A DNA stretch of 22,564 nucleotides, taken from the NCBI GenBank assembly GCA_011319805.1, contig SJRY01000014.1, positions 1-22,564 on the forward strand, in the 5' to 3' direction. A program made the position numbers and the translations under genes. Below the pieces are notes generated by a model that saw only the letters and a program-made list of their open reading frames with translations, had not been told where the DNA came from and searched no databases. The stretch is from Macrocybe gigantea (Eukaryota; Basidiomycota; Agaricomycetes; Agaricales; Callistosporiaceae). Shown one piece after another: positions 1 through 11,364 of this stretch (position 1 is its first letter; each line of letters starts with the position of its first letter).

Positions 1-2
1 CA

Positions 3-1116
3 CTTGTTACAAGTGAGAGAGATTGGTCGCCTTTGTTGAAGACGTGCATGGCCATGTCTGAAATGCTCATGAGACTAGCTTGCTCTGGGATGGATTCCAG
101 TGCTTGTGGAGGTGACACGGAACATTGGCGATTACGAACGCAACTGCAAGTCACCCTTTCTGCTTGCATATCGAGCATGCTCGGATCCCATTGTCTGGTC
201 TGGATGTAGTCCTCGGACCCGAACATCTGTGGCCGCTGCTGGCAAGCGTCGATCCAGAGGACAAGGAACAAGCATGGATTTGTATTGCAGCGCTTTCTAT
301 TCTCGTAGCTAGCGATCACGTCGATGTTCATGGCATGCAGGAATATCCGCACGCGGCAGTAGGCCTCGTCAAGTGTTTGCAACATCGTTGTAGTCCACCG
401 CTGAAACACCAAACACTCGAAGTCCTCTCGAGATATTTCACGACATGCCTCAACGCAGCAGGTGCTGAAGGCTACCGACCATTCCTTGACAGCGGCCTCC
501 TTCCAGTCCTCTTATTTCCCCGGACCCATTTCTTGCCTGGACTACTGAGCGAATGGTTGGGGGTGCATCGACCATTCTTAATAGTCTTTTAAGATGGCCT
601 GAATGCAGAAAACAAGTTCTGTTCACATTCACGTCGCTACCTGAGCTGGATGATGTCAATATCCAAGCCTCTTATGAAGATAGTATCTACATTCTTCTGA
701 AGGCCTGGGACACATCTCAGCGGGCCTCTGTTCTGGACAAAAATGTTGACAGGACTCTATATACCGGGAGAGATAACTCGATTGATGGAAGTTCGTACTG
801 GCTGTCGTACGAAATTATCGAGATCATCCAGCCGTGGCTGAAGAGATCAGCTGACGCCATCAGACGGTCAGAGCACTCGGACCTCATGACGCTTCTTCAT
901 CGCTACATCGAATTTGCTAAAGCACAGAAAAGCGCAGACTCTTCCGAGAGGGTAATGATGTTGGTTCGGGCATATGAAGACTCCGTGGAGAGGTCGAAAA
1001 TAAAAAATCTAACAACAGGGAATAAGCAGGAAATTAACAGTTTATGGGTTCAAGTTTCGAGGAAAATAAGATGGAAACGGATTCCTTGTCATGGAGATGA
1101 CGAATCACTGGCATGA
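3..1116 (+). CDS. Hypothetical helical (ARM-like) protein, 3' part, two frameshifts
   Basis: The gene enters from the left edge and no start is visible. The reading passes through three frames: frame 3 from base 3 to about 190, frame 2 to about 515, then frame 1 to the stop at 1116. Each change is a -1 shift and I found no GT-AG intron that explains either. Adding one base to the CCC at 187-189 and one to the TTTCCCC at 515-521 joins the segments into a coherent protein of about 370 residues, leucine-rich and helical, with phrases such as GPEHLWPLLASVD and LLRWPECRK. It resembles large, fast-evolving hypothetical proteins of Agaricomycetes that look like ARM/HEAT folds; this is a recollection of style, not a domain hit. 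It is either a gene with sequencing errors or a young pseudogene. Function unknown. Confidence 0.6.
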
Positions 1117-1766
1117 CAGATCATAAACGCAGCAATTGGTGGGGCTGTGTGGACAGGTAACCTACGTGTGTCACAAGGAAGCTCTCGAGCCTGGGACAGC
1201 GCATGTATTCTATATGTTAGGTCGATTGGACTTGGACTGACCATGGCTGACTGATTAGACTTGTTCATAATGTTCGAAGGAAAGCAGCTGCGAATCCTAA
1301 AATTGGCAAGTAAAGCCAGTCGGTCTTCCCCGTTAACTGCTGGTGGCCCATCACGGTGACCCGAAGCATGAAATAGAAAGAAGCGTCGGACTTCGCTGAG
1401 AACGGGAATATTTGGTCTGTCATTCAGTGGAGTCTTGGTGACAACGACGTGTTGGGTCTGTTTCCTCGCCTTGCTCCATCCAATCACGTCCTCCTTAACG
1501 TCCCTAAGCGTGATGCGACTCAAAAGTTATCATCGAGATCAGGTTAAAAATTTGCTGGTGAAGATGTATCCGGTGTTCGCCATTTCGGCATGGACCTGAT
1601 AGCAAAATGAATGAAGCGAACAAATTGCAGAGTAATAGGGTTTGTCGGACAGTGTTCGGTATTGCGAATTACACTAGATAATCTAGAAATACGTTACAAG
1701 GGAATGCATCGAGTTTGCCATGTGTTGATGCTGATAGTACAGTGTCGTGTAACAAACAGGGATGTT
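1117..1766. other. Intergenic, no supported gene
   Basis: This stretch separates the convergent ends of the helical hypothetical gene and the DUF6534 gene, so it should hold both 3' ends. A 144-codon minus-strand open frame (1089-1523) crosses it, but it has no recognisable domain and no join to neighbouring exons. I see nothing else. Confidence 0.5.
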
Positions 1767-3549
1767 CTACATCCTTAAAGGGAGTTTGTCAATCGAATTC
1801 CGCTGCAGAGAAAGATGGACCGTTTCAATATTGCTACATGCAAGATGACATTGCCACTCAACTGGATTTAGCTGAGCGGGGTAATGTTTCGTGTCTGATG
1901 AATCACTATCATCATCTGTCCTTCTGTGGGGTGGAACTGACTTCAATGGTGATTGTAGTCGGCGTCTAGGCAATGGCCATGATGTCAGCATGGAAGTCAA
2001 CGAAAACACGAGTTTGTCATTCAGATGTACCATCGACTGGGGTAAAACGTCAGTCATACCAAATGTCGAGTGCCCTCGGGCCATACGTATGTTGTCCTCA
2101 AAAGTCGTCCCATAGCTCTCAAGGTTGTTGATATGGATATTGCGCAAAGACGCTCGCGCGTTTAGCCTGTGGTTAGGGGAAAAGTTCCGGAACGTTAAGG
2201 CTGTGAATCAGTTTCACTACATCTGACGTACGTTGCCAGCAAGGAGTTCGAGAAGACTGAACGACTGTCAGCATGTTCCAAAGAAACCGAAGAAGGGCCT
2301 TACGTCGAGATAGGATAAAGAAGACAGCTAACCAGGCAAGATTCGATACGAAAATGAACTGTACCGAATTAGAGGTTCATTGTTCATGACGATGAAAAAA
2401 AGACTTACGAGAAAGAGCATCACAGTAGAGGCCATGCTGTACGCGTATCACCATAGTAATCAATAGACGCAGAAAAGACAAGCGCAGCTCGAGTATACCT
2501 TGTCACAAGTCCTGTTTCTATTCCCGTTTGAATTCGTCAGCGAAAGGGCCGCAATAATGCATCGGGCGTAAGAACCTACGTATAGACCACACCATCAAGA
2601 GATCGACCATTCTCCTCGTTCTGGAGAAAACCCGTATTCAGATTATTATGGATGACAGGAGATAAATTAAAACAGACCCTTTAAACGGTGTAGTTCGTCT
2701 AGATTGCCATAAGAACCAGCACAGGGAGCAGGCAATCAACACATCGACGGCAGTAGAAATGCCCAACGAGGCCGCTAGCAACCATCGAAACTTGGTTTTG
2801 AACTCCGTTATCGTAGCCGTCGTAAAAGTGGTCGCAGCGACGCCGAACAAGCTGAGGAAACGAAGGAAGCACAGGAACCATATCACAATGGGTAAAAACC
2901 ACGTTCGAGACAGAGTCCGGACACGGTTGGCGAAGAAGGCCTTGGATAATAAGTTTATGTGAAGGAAGTCGCTCAGGGGAATCATAGCTTCTTACCTGCG
3001 TCGCTGGCCCGATCAGTCCAGATAAGAAGACCGCAATGCAGCACGACGTCGGAAATATGTCCAGATACTCGGGACGTCCGTATTTGGTGACGGATACCTG
3101 GATCCGGTTAACATGTCAGGAGGATTGAGTGGACTGGTCAAAGCCGCTCGAATTCACCCAGTACACTGTATGCACTCCCAAGATGTTATGCGCCAGTTCT
3201 AGGAACCTGCGATGTGTCGTGAAGATTCGGATGGAATGCGACGATATTGCAAAGCCTCACCATATGAAGGCTACCTGTAAGGAATGAAAGTCCATTGTCG
3301 TCTACAATTTCGGGAAGATTGACGCTTCATAGAGTATACTCACGAATAGCCTTAAAGTTAACGGGTCGTTGGGGAATTTTCTGCCATGTGCCATTCGAGT
3401 TCAGCGGCGAAACGTCAAAGGATTTTTAAATTCAGAACTCACTTGTAGTACGAAAAGGTCTGAACGGTAACAAGGCCGAAAAGGAATACGGCGATCATTA
3501 CACCAATCTCGAGTGCCCCGACGGTAGGGTCGTACGTCTCGAACTCCAT
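1767..3549 (-). CDS. DUF6534-type multi-pass membrane protein, 12 exons
   Basis: Predicted integral membrane protein of 379 residues with about seven hydrophobic segments; biochemical role unknown. Exons, from the start: 3549-3443, 3380-3344, 3274-3261, 3206-3158, 3097-2996, 2940-2678, 2620-2580, 2517-2499, 2436-2409, 2358-2304, 2256-2232, 2166-1767. Every junction keeps phase and has GT-AG ends. Family hallmarks appear in order: the DPTVGALEIG first helix, VTKYGRPEYLD after the second, IGPATQAFFANRVR, the AAD/AVDVLIACSLCWFL helix, VWSIQTGLVTS, and the signature SNSLLATLNARASLR that ends the membrane domain. A polar, serine-rich tail of about 120 residues follows. The start is the first ATG in frame (MEFETYDP). 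The exon 5/6 junction uses an AAG acceptor and a short 55-nt intron. Exons of 14, 19, 25 and 28 nt make the gene easy for predictors to miss. Confidence 0.93.
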
Positions 3550-3653
3550 CTCCGGGATTCAGCCCCAAACTACAGAGACAGCCCGTCAGCTCCATGTAAA
3601 TTGCGATCCTGATTTTGGTGCCTTCTCGCACTAAAGCTTGTCGCTCTGGGCTG

Positions 3654-3974
3654 ATGTGTGACCCTGAACCTACCTGGGACAACTCGGTTAACGAGGTGGC
3701 TGAAAGTTACGCTAGGAGAAGGGTAAAGGAGGTTTGCAAGGCGACGATGAACTCCACGCTATATGCTGTCTATGCGTGGGAGGGTATCATGGAGCTTGTT
3801 GACGGCGACACCAATGAGAACCGTAGTTCGTTGAGTAGTCGTGTTTTGAACCTTCTGGGCGCAGCCCCCATCACAGACTCACAGCTTCTGATCATGATGT
3901 ACGCAAGCGGCTTCGGCTATTTCTCGATGCCGCTTACTGAGACCATGTTATTATTGCTTCAAGCTGGTATGTAA
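3654..3974 (+). CDS. Weak hypothetical ORF divergent from DUF6534 gene
   Basis: This is an open frame of 106 codons starting MCDPEPTWDN, about 105 bases from the oppositely oriented DUF6534 start. The encoded stretch is mixed polar and helical (for example VAESYARRRVKEVCKA) and ends at GTATGTAAG, which could be an intron donor instead of the end of the protein. A possible further open stretch lies at about 4053-4229 (reading VSEWAKKMKLEWSLARMCYC), but I could not join the two with a convincing acceptor. There is no recognised domain. It may be a small orphan gene, a relic, or chance. Confidence 0.25.
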   Translation: MCDPEPTWDNSVNEVAESYARRRVKEVCKATMNSTLYAVYAWEGIMELVDGDTNENRSSLSSRVLNLLGAAPITDSQLLIMMYASGFGYFSMPLTETMLLLLQAGM

Positions 3975-4611
3975 GCGCCGTACGCAAAGGGAAACGGGAA
4001 GGGCTAGAATGATCTCACCTATACGGATCGGACGGTATTGTCATACATTACAAGTGCGTCTCCGAATGGGCTAAGAAGATGAAGCTCGAATGGTCCTTGG
4101 CTCGCATGTGTTATTGTTCCTTATTGGAGAAAACTTCGTGTGAATTCGCGGCGTTGGTTTCTGTATTCGTAGAACTGTCATCTCTAAACGGACCACGTGA
4201 GTCGTGGACAGACGGAGGCTATTCATAGAAGTGAACACTGACATTCAAGGATTCTGCGAACGTTATCGATGAAATATATCGACCACCGATGAGACCGAAC
4301 GAGGGTGAGCCAAAATGGCATGGGACTAGGTGTCATCAGACCTTTGACATCGGGGCGGAACGCGTTCAAACCACACGGGAAGTATTCTGAGACCAGTGCC
4401 TGTAGAGTGCTGACATGAAACAATTTCCGTGCTAGTATGAAGTCGCATTCCCATCGTTTCGAAAGAATGCGATCAGATGGGAAAGGAGGATTAGAAATCT
4501 GGAAAGGGAGAATATTCTTGGCGCTGGCACAGAGCTATGAAATGAAATTATAAGTCTAACGTAGTTACGTACATGCGTCGAATGCAGAGAGTTTTCGAAG
4601 CGAAAGCCTTG
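3975..4611. other. Intergenic with unplaced open fragments
   Basis: Two plus-strand open stretches (about 4053-4229 and 4243-4392) look mildly coding but are in different frames with no convincing splice joins. The minus strand has a 66-codon frame at 4223-4423 without a recognised domain. The right end should contain the 3' untranslated region of the 175-residue membrane protein gene. Confidence 0.3.
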
Positions 4612-5433
4612 TCACTGAGCTTTAACTGCTTTACCCTTCCTGACGTGGGATGCAATATCCATGCCCAATCTTCGGATGATCAAGGAGCAGAAAGTTATCC
4701 AAACCTAGGAAGGTTGAATGGAAGGATACGGAGCGAAAAGGAAAGCGGACACGCACAAATTGGGCATGATCCAGAAGGAAAACTTGACAAAGAAATCGTT
4801 ATGCCCTACGGAACAGCCGTTGCAAAAGTATTCTTGACACATGTAGAGTATCGTTTTTGCGAGGGTCATGACAGCTCCTGTATATCCTACGAGGGGCGCT
4901 AGGTCATTCTGGGCTATATGAGCCTGATACAAGTAAACAATCTGCAATGAAGATCATGTCAGCTGTCGATCAACACGTGTGCGTTCAGAGTTCCGAATGA
5001 AAGGTACACACATTCGTAAAAATTTCGATGATGTTGAGAATGGCTGTCATGCGGGTTGAGATAGATGATTCTAGCACCGACGAACCGACAGAGAGGTAGG
5101 AACTGACCTGCAGCTCCGGCGAAACCATCCCCGTTCTCAAACGCCTGGATGCCGTACACCTGAATCGCAGGGAGGAAAAATCAGGGCTTTCCATCACAAA
5201 GACAGCATGATGGTACGCACGTAGTCGACTTTCGCGTATAGGTCGTAAGGTCTCCAGATCCAGTGTAGGTCGCCGCCCGCCATCGAACGAGGCCTAAAAA
5301 CAATAGTCGTCCAGTTATATTGGATGGCGGTTTCCGAGACTAACCTCATGAGACAGTATCCTGCATCCCAAAGCATCATCGGCGCGGTTATGAGGAACCA
5401 TGCATCGATCCAAGCATATGTCTTGGGGGTCAT
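4612..5433 (-). CDS. Uncharacterised fungal multi-pass membrane protein (EXPERA-like, tentative)
   Basis: Six exons, from the start: 5433-5345, 5293-5221, 5159-5108, 5043-5012, 4941-4753, 4704-4612, giving 175 residues. All introns are GT-AG, 48-70 nt, and phase is kept throughout. The protein has about four hydrophobic helices. Segments recalled from a widespread fungal hypothetical family are present in order: WIDAWFLITAP with WDAGYCLM, RPRSMAGGDLHWIWRPY, VDYVYGIQAFE, ILNIIEIFTNIVYLYQAH, and a CQEYFCNGCSVGHN loop before the last helix. The size and four-helix layout suggest the EXPERA (emopamil-binding/TMEM97) fold, but I cannot confirm its catalytic residues, so the name is tentative. The start is the ATG giving MTPKTYAWID. 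The last donor (GTGTCC) is weak but is the only one keeping the frame. Confidence 0.87.
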
Positions 5434-6130
5434 AGTGGGGGACCGCGACACAAATGAAGATGGGCGGCGGGTTCGAGCTGTGCCGGAGTTGGAGAGCAAG
5501 GATATACGGGGCGCATCCCAAACTTTTTTACCTTTTTAAAGGAACGAGAAGATCAGTCCTGGAACTTTGCCCCCACCACGTTCGTGTGAAAGCAACGCCC
5601 TCGTTGAGGTTTAGACTTCTTTGATAGCCGCATCCACGCCATAATTAAATGTTTTGCCACCCCGAGACGCACGTAGAGTGTAATGAGACCAGTTTTAGGC
5701 CATTGAAACGACCTGCTGTGGGCATCCTGTGAATGGCCAGTCAGCCCAACTTCGTCGTCCAGGGCCATCGCGTATTTTTCGACGACCCTAGGTCACGAGA
5801 CGCTTCGTCGTTTGGCACTGTTCGGCTTCAATTCCTGTTTCTCCGCTTGTCTAGCAGGCCTTGTATGATAACGAGCGGTATACCTTTGTTCTGACATGAC
5901 AGGTGCGTACCTAAATGCTTGAGTTTGCCTTTCGTCCTCAGGGCATGGGATTTCCCGAGATTTTGCACGGATCATTCTCAGTGCCCTGCTGGGAGCCTGC
6001 CAAAGCCTCAATCCAGGATGCTCAATTCAACGACAACAGCGATCTACGACTACCCGCAGCTCCCACAAAGGAGCCCAATGCCGGCTGTAGTATGCGGATG
6101 ACAGCCTCGTCATGATCATCGATCGCGTAT
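5434..6130. other. Divergent promoter region
   Basis: About 700 bases between the divergent starts of the 175-residue membrane protein (minus) and the long disordered protein (plus). Short open frames on both strands (60-72 codons) have no domain and no splice partners. It presumably carries both promoters; I could not pin down a TATA box or other element with confidence. Confidence 0.45.
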
Positions 6131-8873
6131 ATGGTCAGCCAGCTCAAAAGGTCGGCACAAAATCTCTTCCCCCCTTCTTACAGATCGACCTCAACCTCTA
6201 TAGCTCCTCGCAATATGTCTTCATTGAGAATCCTGCTCGCTCGCCTTTGCCAGTTTCTTATCTTTTTCCTGGCATGGCTCCTCCGGTGTCTGGAAAACCT
6301 CGCCCAAACATTGGAGCCGATCGAACACGCTCCAGCACTGCCGGTTTCAGTGCCGCACGTCGTTGTAACAGAACCCTCAACAGACATAATGGGCGATGCG
6401 AGCTCGGAAGGTAAGCATGCTCCGTGTTCCTTGGCGAGATCGAATTCCTTGATGTTTCGTTCCTTCGTCAAGTTGATCAAGATTCCCGTCCTCGTCAACC
6501 ACCCCGTGCCGAAACTCACTCAACCACACCCAAAGTAGACACACCTCGACGCAGAACACATGCTCAAAAAAGCAAGCATCATGATATTCCCGGTTATGAA
6601 AGCCCGAGGCTGTCCGACGCCAGCGAGACCACCACTTGTGTGGACTCGCTTCCCTCGCCAGCGCAAACTGAGTGCAGTCCGTCGGTTTACCATACCTCTT
6701 CCTTCTCGGACACTATTTCGCCCTCCCCGATCGCCGCGCCTTTTCGTCGCCAACATTATCTGACGTACCACTGCAACTAATAAACCCTTCACCTCCGAGC
6801 AAAACTTCAACGGATGCTCGTCACATCCAGATTGGCGCCTTGGGTAAACGCAGAGGGTTCAAAGGCACTCCCCTTCAAACCTCGGCCGCCGGCAGAACTT
6901 TGGGCTTGGGCCTGTTCTCCCCAACAAGTACCTGTACAACAAACACGCCAAAAACGTCGGTTGACTTGCCGTCAACCCCATTCTCACTGTTGACCTCCAT
7001 CAAAAGTCCCTTACTCTGTCCTGCCAAGCCCGCCAAGTCTGTGAACGCCATATCACAGGACCTTCAGGACACTTTTAACGAAGCGGATCCTTTCGGTGTT
7101 GCCGCGGACTCCTTTTTTTCGAGTCTTCATCCGATTCAACAAATTTCCGCCGCAAATTTGTATGATTTTGGAGCTTATATCCAAAAAGACACGGTGTCGG
7201 ACGGCCAGGTGCTGGAAAAGGCCGTGTCACTCGCTAACCATCAACACGTAAAACCAACGCTGTTCAAGACCATGAAGACAACGATTTATGATACATCCGT
7301 TTGCGATATGCCAGGAAGTCCGCCTGCAGTGGCGGGTCGCAAACGCGCAACTTTCAGAACATCTCCGATCTCGATAGATGGCGAATCGATCAACAGTCCA
7401 CTGGATCCGCCCGCATCGATAGAGCCGGAAGCTTTAAACCGCGTGAATGACCACGCCGGGATGGTAGGTCGTACATCAGAATCATCCCAAACGATCAAGC
7501 CATCTGCAACACTAACGCCGCCGCTCGCACGTTCAAACACTGCAGAGAGCTCTTTTTACGTCTCAGATCTCACTATGTGCATTGCCGTTCCTACCGCCAA
7601 CCTCTATGACTTCGGTATCTACTGTGACATCCCAACCAAATCCGTATCTGCAAATTCGGAACTCAATGCGCGCACACACGAATCCTCGAATTTTGCCTCC
7701 CTGGGCCAAAAAACACCGGCGTTAAAAACGAATATAGATGATCTCGGAGTATACACTGCTGACGAACCTCATGCTCGTTCCCGATCCCATAGTTTACAAC
7801 ACGACGCCGTCGCGCCAAATTGTGATCGCGAATCCCAAACCAAATCATTGGATGGCCCTTTAATGGTTAGTTCACCTAGAACAATGCCGAGCTGCGAGGA
7901 TGCAGCAATGCCGTCCTGCGCCGCGGCTGGCTCAGAAAGGTTTCTAGCACGCGATCAACAATCGGTGATCTTGTCTTTATCCGACGCTCAGCCTTCCTTT
8001 GCAGAAAAACGCGACAGTACTGTGGTTGATATTCTGGACGATCCAAATGCCGAAACAAGCGTATCTTTAGGAACCTCAATGCGCACTGTGGATTTAACCA
8101 GTGCCGTTGCAAAGCGAGACAGCGAAGAGCTCTCAAGATCGTCTGAAAGGGAATCTGATCTTCGGACTGTTGCGCCAACCGAGCCAAGACGGCCTTCGAG
8201 TTCTGTAGATTGCCACACGGATAGCTCGATATCTGTGCCTCACGACTCTCTGGAATCGGTTCTGGGTTCTGTTGCTTCGCGGACTTCGAACGATTCTCCT
8301 TCCAATGCTAGCCCAAAGCGCCGCTCGCCTAGACGAAAAGAGGCTTATTACGATCTGCGCAATGCATCTCTGACAACGTCGAAGAGATCATGGACGAAAA
8401 GAAGCCCCCGAAGAAACTCGCTGGATATATTTGAAGACTGTGCTTCTGGACCATCTATGCCTAGCATCGCAAGCATCGCTCAGTCGATGCAGAACGTCTT
8501 TGTCGAAGCTGCTGTGCCGCTGTCTGAAGGATCCTGCTCTGATCTGGACTCAGCCCGGCAAAAGAGGAAGTCCGGTCTTCGTCCGCTGGTTCTGCCGATG
8601 CGAGTCGCTAATCGGGCATCCATGGCGGTTGCAACGGATCAAGTGCCTGCACCGTGCTCTAACACCTCTGACAAGCTTCATTTTGCCACCTTGGACTCTG
8701 CGGAATGTGAAGATCATGACATTCCAAGGGATGGACACTCGAAAAGGTTGGACGACATTATTGCTTTACTCGACGCAAGTGCGTCAGATGGTGCGACTGA
8801 TATCATTCACCTTAACACTGCCTGCCACGATGCATCGATGGACGAAAATTTCTTCGTCTCATACGCGATTTAG
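6131..8873 (+). CDS. Long disordered Ser/Pro-rich protein with N-terminal hydrophobic helix
   Basis: Exon 1 runs to 6410, a GTAAGC donor and a 62-nt intron follow, and exon 2 starts at 6473. The frame then moves by -1 near the TTTT at 6741-6744; with one more T the serine/proline-rich reading continues unbroken to the stop at 8873. Two starts are possible: ATG 6131 (about 893 residues) or ATG 6215 (about 865). The second puts a strongly hydrophobic stretch (ILLARLCQFLIFFLAWLL) right at the N-terminus, suggesting a signal anchor. The rest is low-complexity and charged, with basic SPRR/SPKR patches around 8310-8420 (possible kinase sites) and a NLYDFG(A/I)Y motif at 7155 and 7599 with a weaker copy at 7731. 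No enzymatic domain seen. An alternative to the frameshift is a 38-nt intron at 6640-6677, shorter than any other here. Confidence 0.72.
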
Positions 8874-10113
8874 TCATTTTCATGGTAATCTCAGAACCTT
8901 TGACCGGTAATCTAATTTATTCTCATTATTTACTTTGTTTATCGGGTATCTATTGGATCGTATCTTATATCTGTATCGTACTACTGCTGAACGACGTCTT
9001 CTTTGATCGACGGACCTCGCGCTCAACACCCAGCTTAAGGGACCCACGTAGGGACTCGGCACTTGCATCTTCCGAAGGCCGTCGCTATCTTCGACGATCT
9101 ACGCCAAAACCTGAAAAGCCAAATTGCAGATGCCCCGGTGCCTCATGGAGGCCTCATTGTGCTCTGAGAATTGAAACAGTCGAAACGGCACCGGTCCGGA
9201 AGTTGCATTACCAATGACGCGAGCTGGCGTTATGATTCTTTGTCTACCCTAACCCTGGACGGCGCACTGCGGAGGCAATTGGACGTGGATGCAAAGTCTT
9301 GTTTATGATCTCGAAAGGCGCCGTCCAACGTAAAAGATGCTTGTCCCGAGTTTCCGTGGATGACTATGCTGGTAGCTTTGATGATTTCGTGTGCTGGACA
9401 ACAACGAGGCCGAAAGAGCGAGTTGTGTTGCGTGTGGCTAGATTGTGAGCGTTCGTGCAATAGGCATGTCCGGACATCCCCGTAATAACATTTATTGAGA
9501 AAGGCAGCCTATAGCCTAAGGAGCCCAGTCGACCAGTGATGGCATGGGGATCGATTATCGTCGAGATATTCTTGTTTCCGCAGTCTAAAGTCCGTGGTCA
9601 AGTGAACGGCATGTGTTCAAGTCTCTGGCCGAATTACCGCGGCTGCTGGGCATGCTATTATCATCCTCATATATAAAGATAGCATTCCAGAATGACGAAA
9701 TGCGAGGCACTTATATCTGATTGAGTTCGTATGCTACAGAATCTGGTCATCGATAATCTGTTTGAGACATTTAACCCACAGTGGTTGGCTCCGTGAAACT
9801 GACGAGGAATCTCCGTTCTGTCAAGTAGCGACTATGTTGAACGAGTAAACCTGCACTTGCAGTGTTAGGGTCCAATTCTCTTACCAAAGACTGATAAAAA
9901 GAGGATTCGTCGGGATCTATGCCCATCATAATGACTTTTGACGTCTGGTAAAGTTTCCCATGTGACCCATACACGGCAAATGCCGACTCTAGACAATTCC
10001 AGTGCGGCTCTTTGTCGCATGGCATTTCGTTTTTATGATCCAGGCCTTCGACGCGGGGTCGTCGACGCCCACCTGCCCGGTCGACGACGGCATCGTGCGT
10101 TCTGGGCCTCGCG
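8874..10113. other. Intergenic, no supported gene
   Basis: This holds the 3' region of the long disordered protein and the upstream region of the next plus-strand gene. A 111-codon plus frame (8882-9217) starts in what should be the 3' untranslated region; a neighbouring frame over about 9070-9170 also reads plausibly but is broken by stops. No domain or splice structure supports either. The minus-strand frame 9771-10220 is treated under rejected items. Confidence 0.45.
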
Positions 10114-10815
10114 ATGTCACATCCCCATTCCGGACCAGCCGAGCTTGATGAGCTAGAGCGACCTGATAGGACTCGCGATCGTGAGGCTACCGATACGCAA
10201 GTGAATGGACGAGACGTCATTGATCCACCTGCCCAGCACGTAACGCAGCTTGATACATTTAAATCGGTGAGGTGACTCGATCTTCTGCGCCGTCCTTTTA
10301 CTGCTACTGCAATGAAGCGCCCTGCTGGAGCTGATGCACCCCGTCTGCATGATATGCCTCCGATAACTTTTCATTCACCAACGCACATAGTTGGCACACC
10401 GTTCTCCACAACTTCAGCTCGTTTTGAATACCCATTCGCTGGAGACAAACCCTCCAGCTCAACGTCTTCCATGGCCATTCCAAAGTCATCGACAACATCC
10501 TCTTTCACGTCCTTCCACCAGCTCAGTAGCTCCTTGCCGACATTTCCGACATACCCGCCGGACTCTACACACTTTCCATCAGCGCTTTCGACGCACCGTC
10601 TTCCCAAACGCCGAACTACGCATCCGAAGCTACATCCAGTAGAGCCGCCTGTACCTCCTGGCCTGGAGAAGAAACGGCATCGGTGGAGTTTAGAGTTGCT
10701 CAGAAACGACAATGACGGCAGCCAGTCGAGTGGCAAAAGCTCAAGAGATGCACCCTTACTTTCATCGCCCAAATCGCTCATTGAGCGAGGTTCGACAGCG
10801 CCGCCAATCAAATGA
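10114..10815 (+). CDS. Small disordered Ser/Pro-rich hypothetical protein
   Basis: The two-exon model is 10114-10266 and 10318-10815, 216 residues. The 51-nt intron (GTGAGG...AAG) contains an in-frame TGA and keeps phase 0. The N-terminal exon is acidic and polar (starting MSHPHSGPAELDELERPD). The second exon is rich in Ser, Thr and Pro, with a basic KKRHRWSLELL segment near residue 160. No domain is recognised. A simpler alternative is a single exon from ATG 10312 (167 residues, MKRPAGADAP), whose first two codons lie inside the proposed intron. A long minus-strand frame overlaps exon 1, so strand choice rests on the splice signal and on reading quality. Confidence 0.5.
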
Positions 10816-11364
10816 GCGATGCATAGTGTGTGTGTTCGATGCCTTTAAAAGGGCTTGCGAAACCGGCTTCGGAGACATATCAAATCAAATTTGCAACGCC
10901 ATCAATCATGTTATCCACCGATTCGCCTAACTTGCTTTCCTTCAGCAATTGGTCATTAAGACCGTCTTTCTACGTGTGCCTATGTACTCATCTAGAATTT
11001 CTTTTCAACTTTTCTTTTTTATCTGTTTTAGGGATGCCGTTGGTTTTTATTGGCTGTAAACATGCAATACGTCGAATGTAGAGCTAGTCATTAACATGTG
11101 CATGGAAGGCATGAAGACTCGGCGCTTCCTGAGTACTTAGACGAGAGTCAATCGTAACGTTTTGGGTGCGCGTGATGCAACCACCGAACGCGTTCATACA
11201 CCGAATCATGTGACTGGTTCAGGCGTGTCGCTACCCACCTCAATATGCTCATAGCACGTATTATCCTGGGATGCTCCGAATGCTCAGGAAACACCCTGGA
11301 GTTGCGTGACTTATAGGCATGTCCATTCTTCCTTTGATCTCTGGCATTCGGCTAATGTAGACAT

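Noticed and set aside
1089..1523. 144-codon minus-strand frame
   Set aside because: No recognisable domain, no splice partner, and it overlaps the end of the plus-strand gene.
2147..2147. TTG as start of a separate 126-codon gene at 1767-2147
   Set aside because: It is the last exon of the DUF6534 gene: an intron with a CTAACCACAG end leads straight into the family signature.
6640..6677. 38-nt intron as an alternative to the frameshift in the long disordered gene
   Set aside because: Shorter than any other intron here, and the skipped and replaced reading loses the Ser/Pro-rich character. The T-run shift at 6741-6744 fits better.
8882..9217. 111-codon plus-strand frame after the long disordered gene
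   Set aside because: It begins in the likely 3' untranslated region and the reading is not family-like.
9771..10220. 149-codon minus-strand frame starting MTSRPFTCVS
   Set aside because: Its first third is antisense to the proposed exon 1 of the 10114-10815 gene, and a GTAAGA inside it ruins the simple model. The rest has no domain. Kept open as an alternative if the plus model fails.
10371..10811. 146-codon minus-strand frame
   Set aside because: Antisense shadow of the Ser/Pro-rich plus-strand exon; the composition mirrors its complement.
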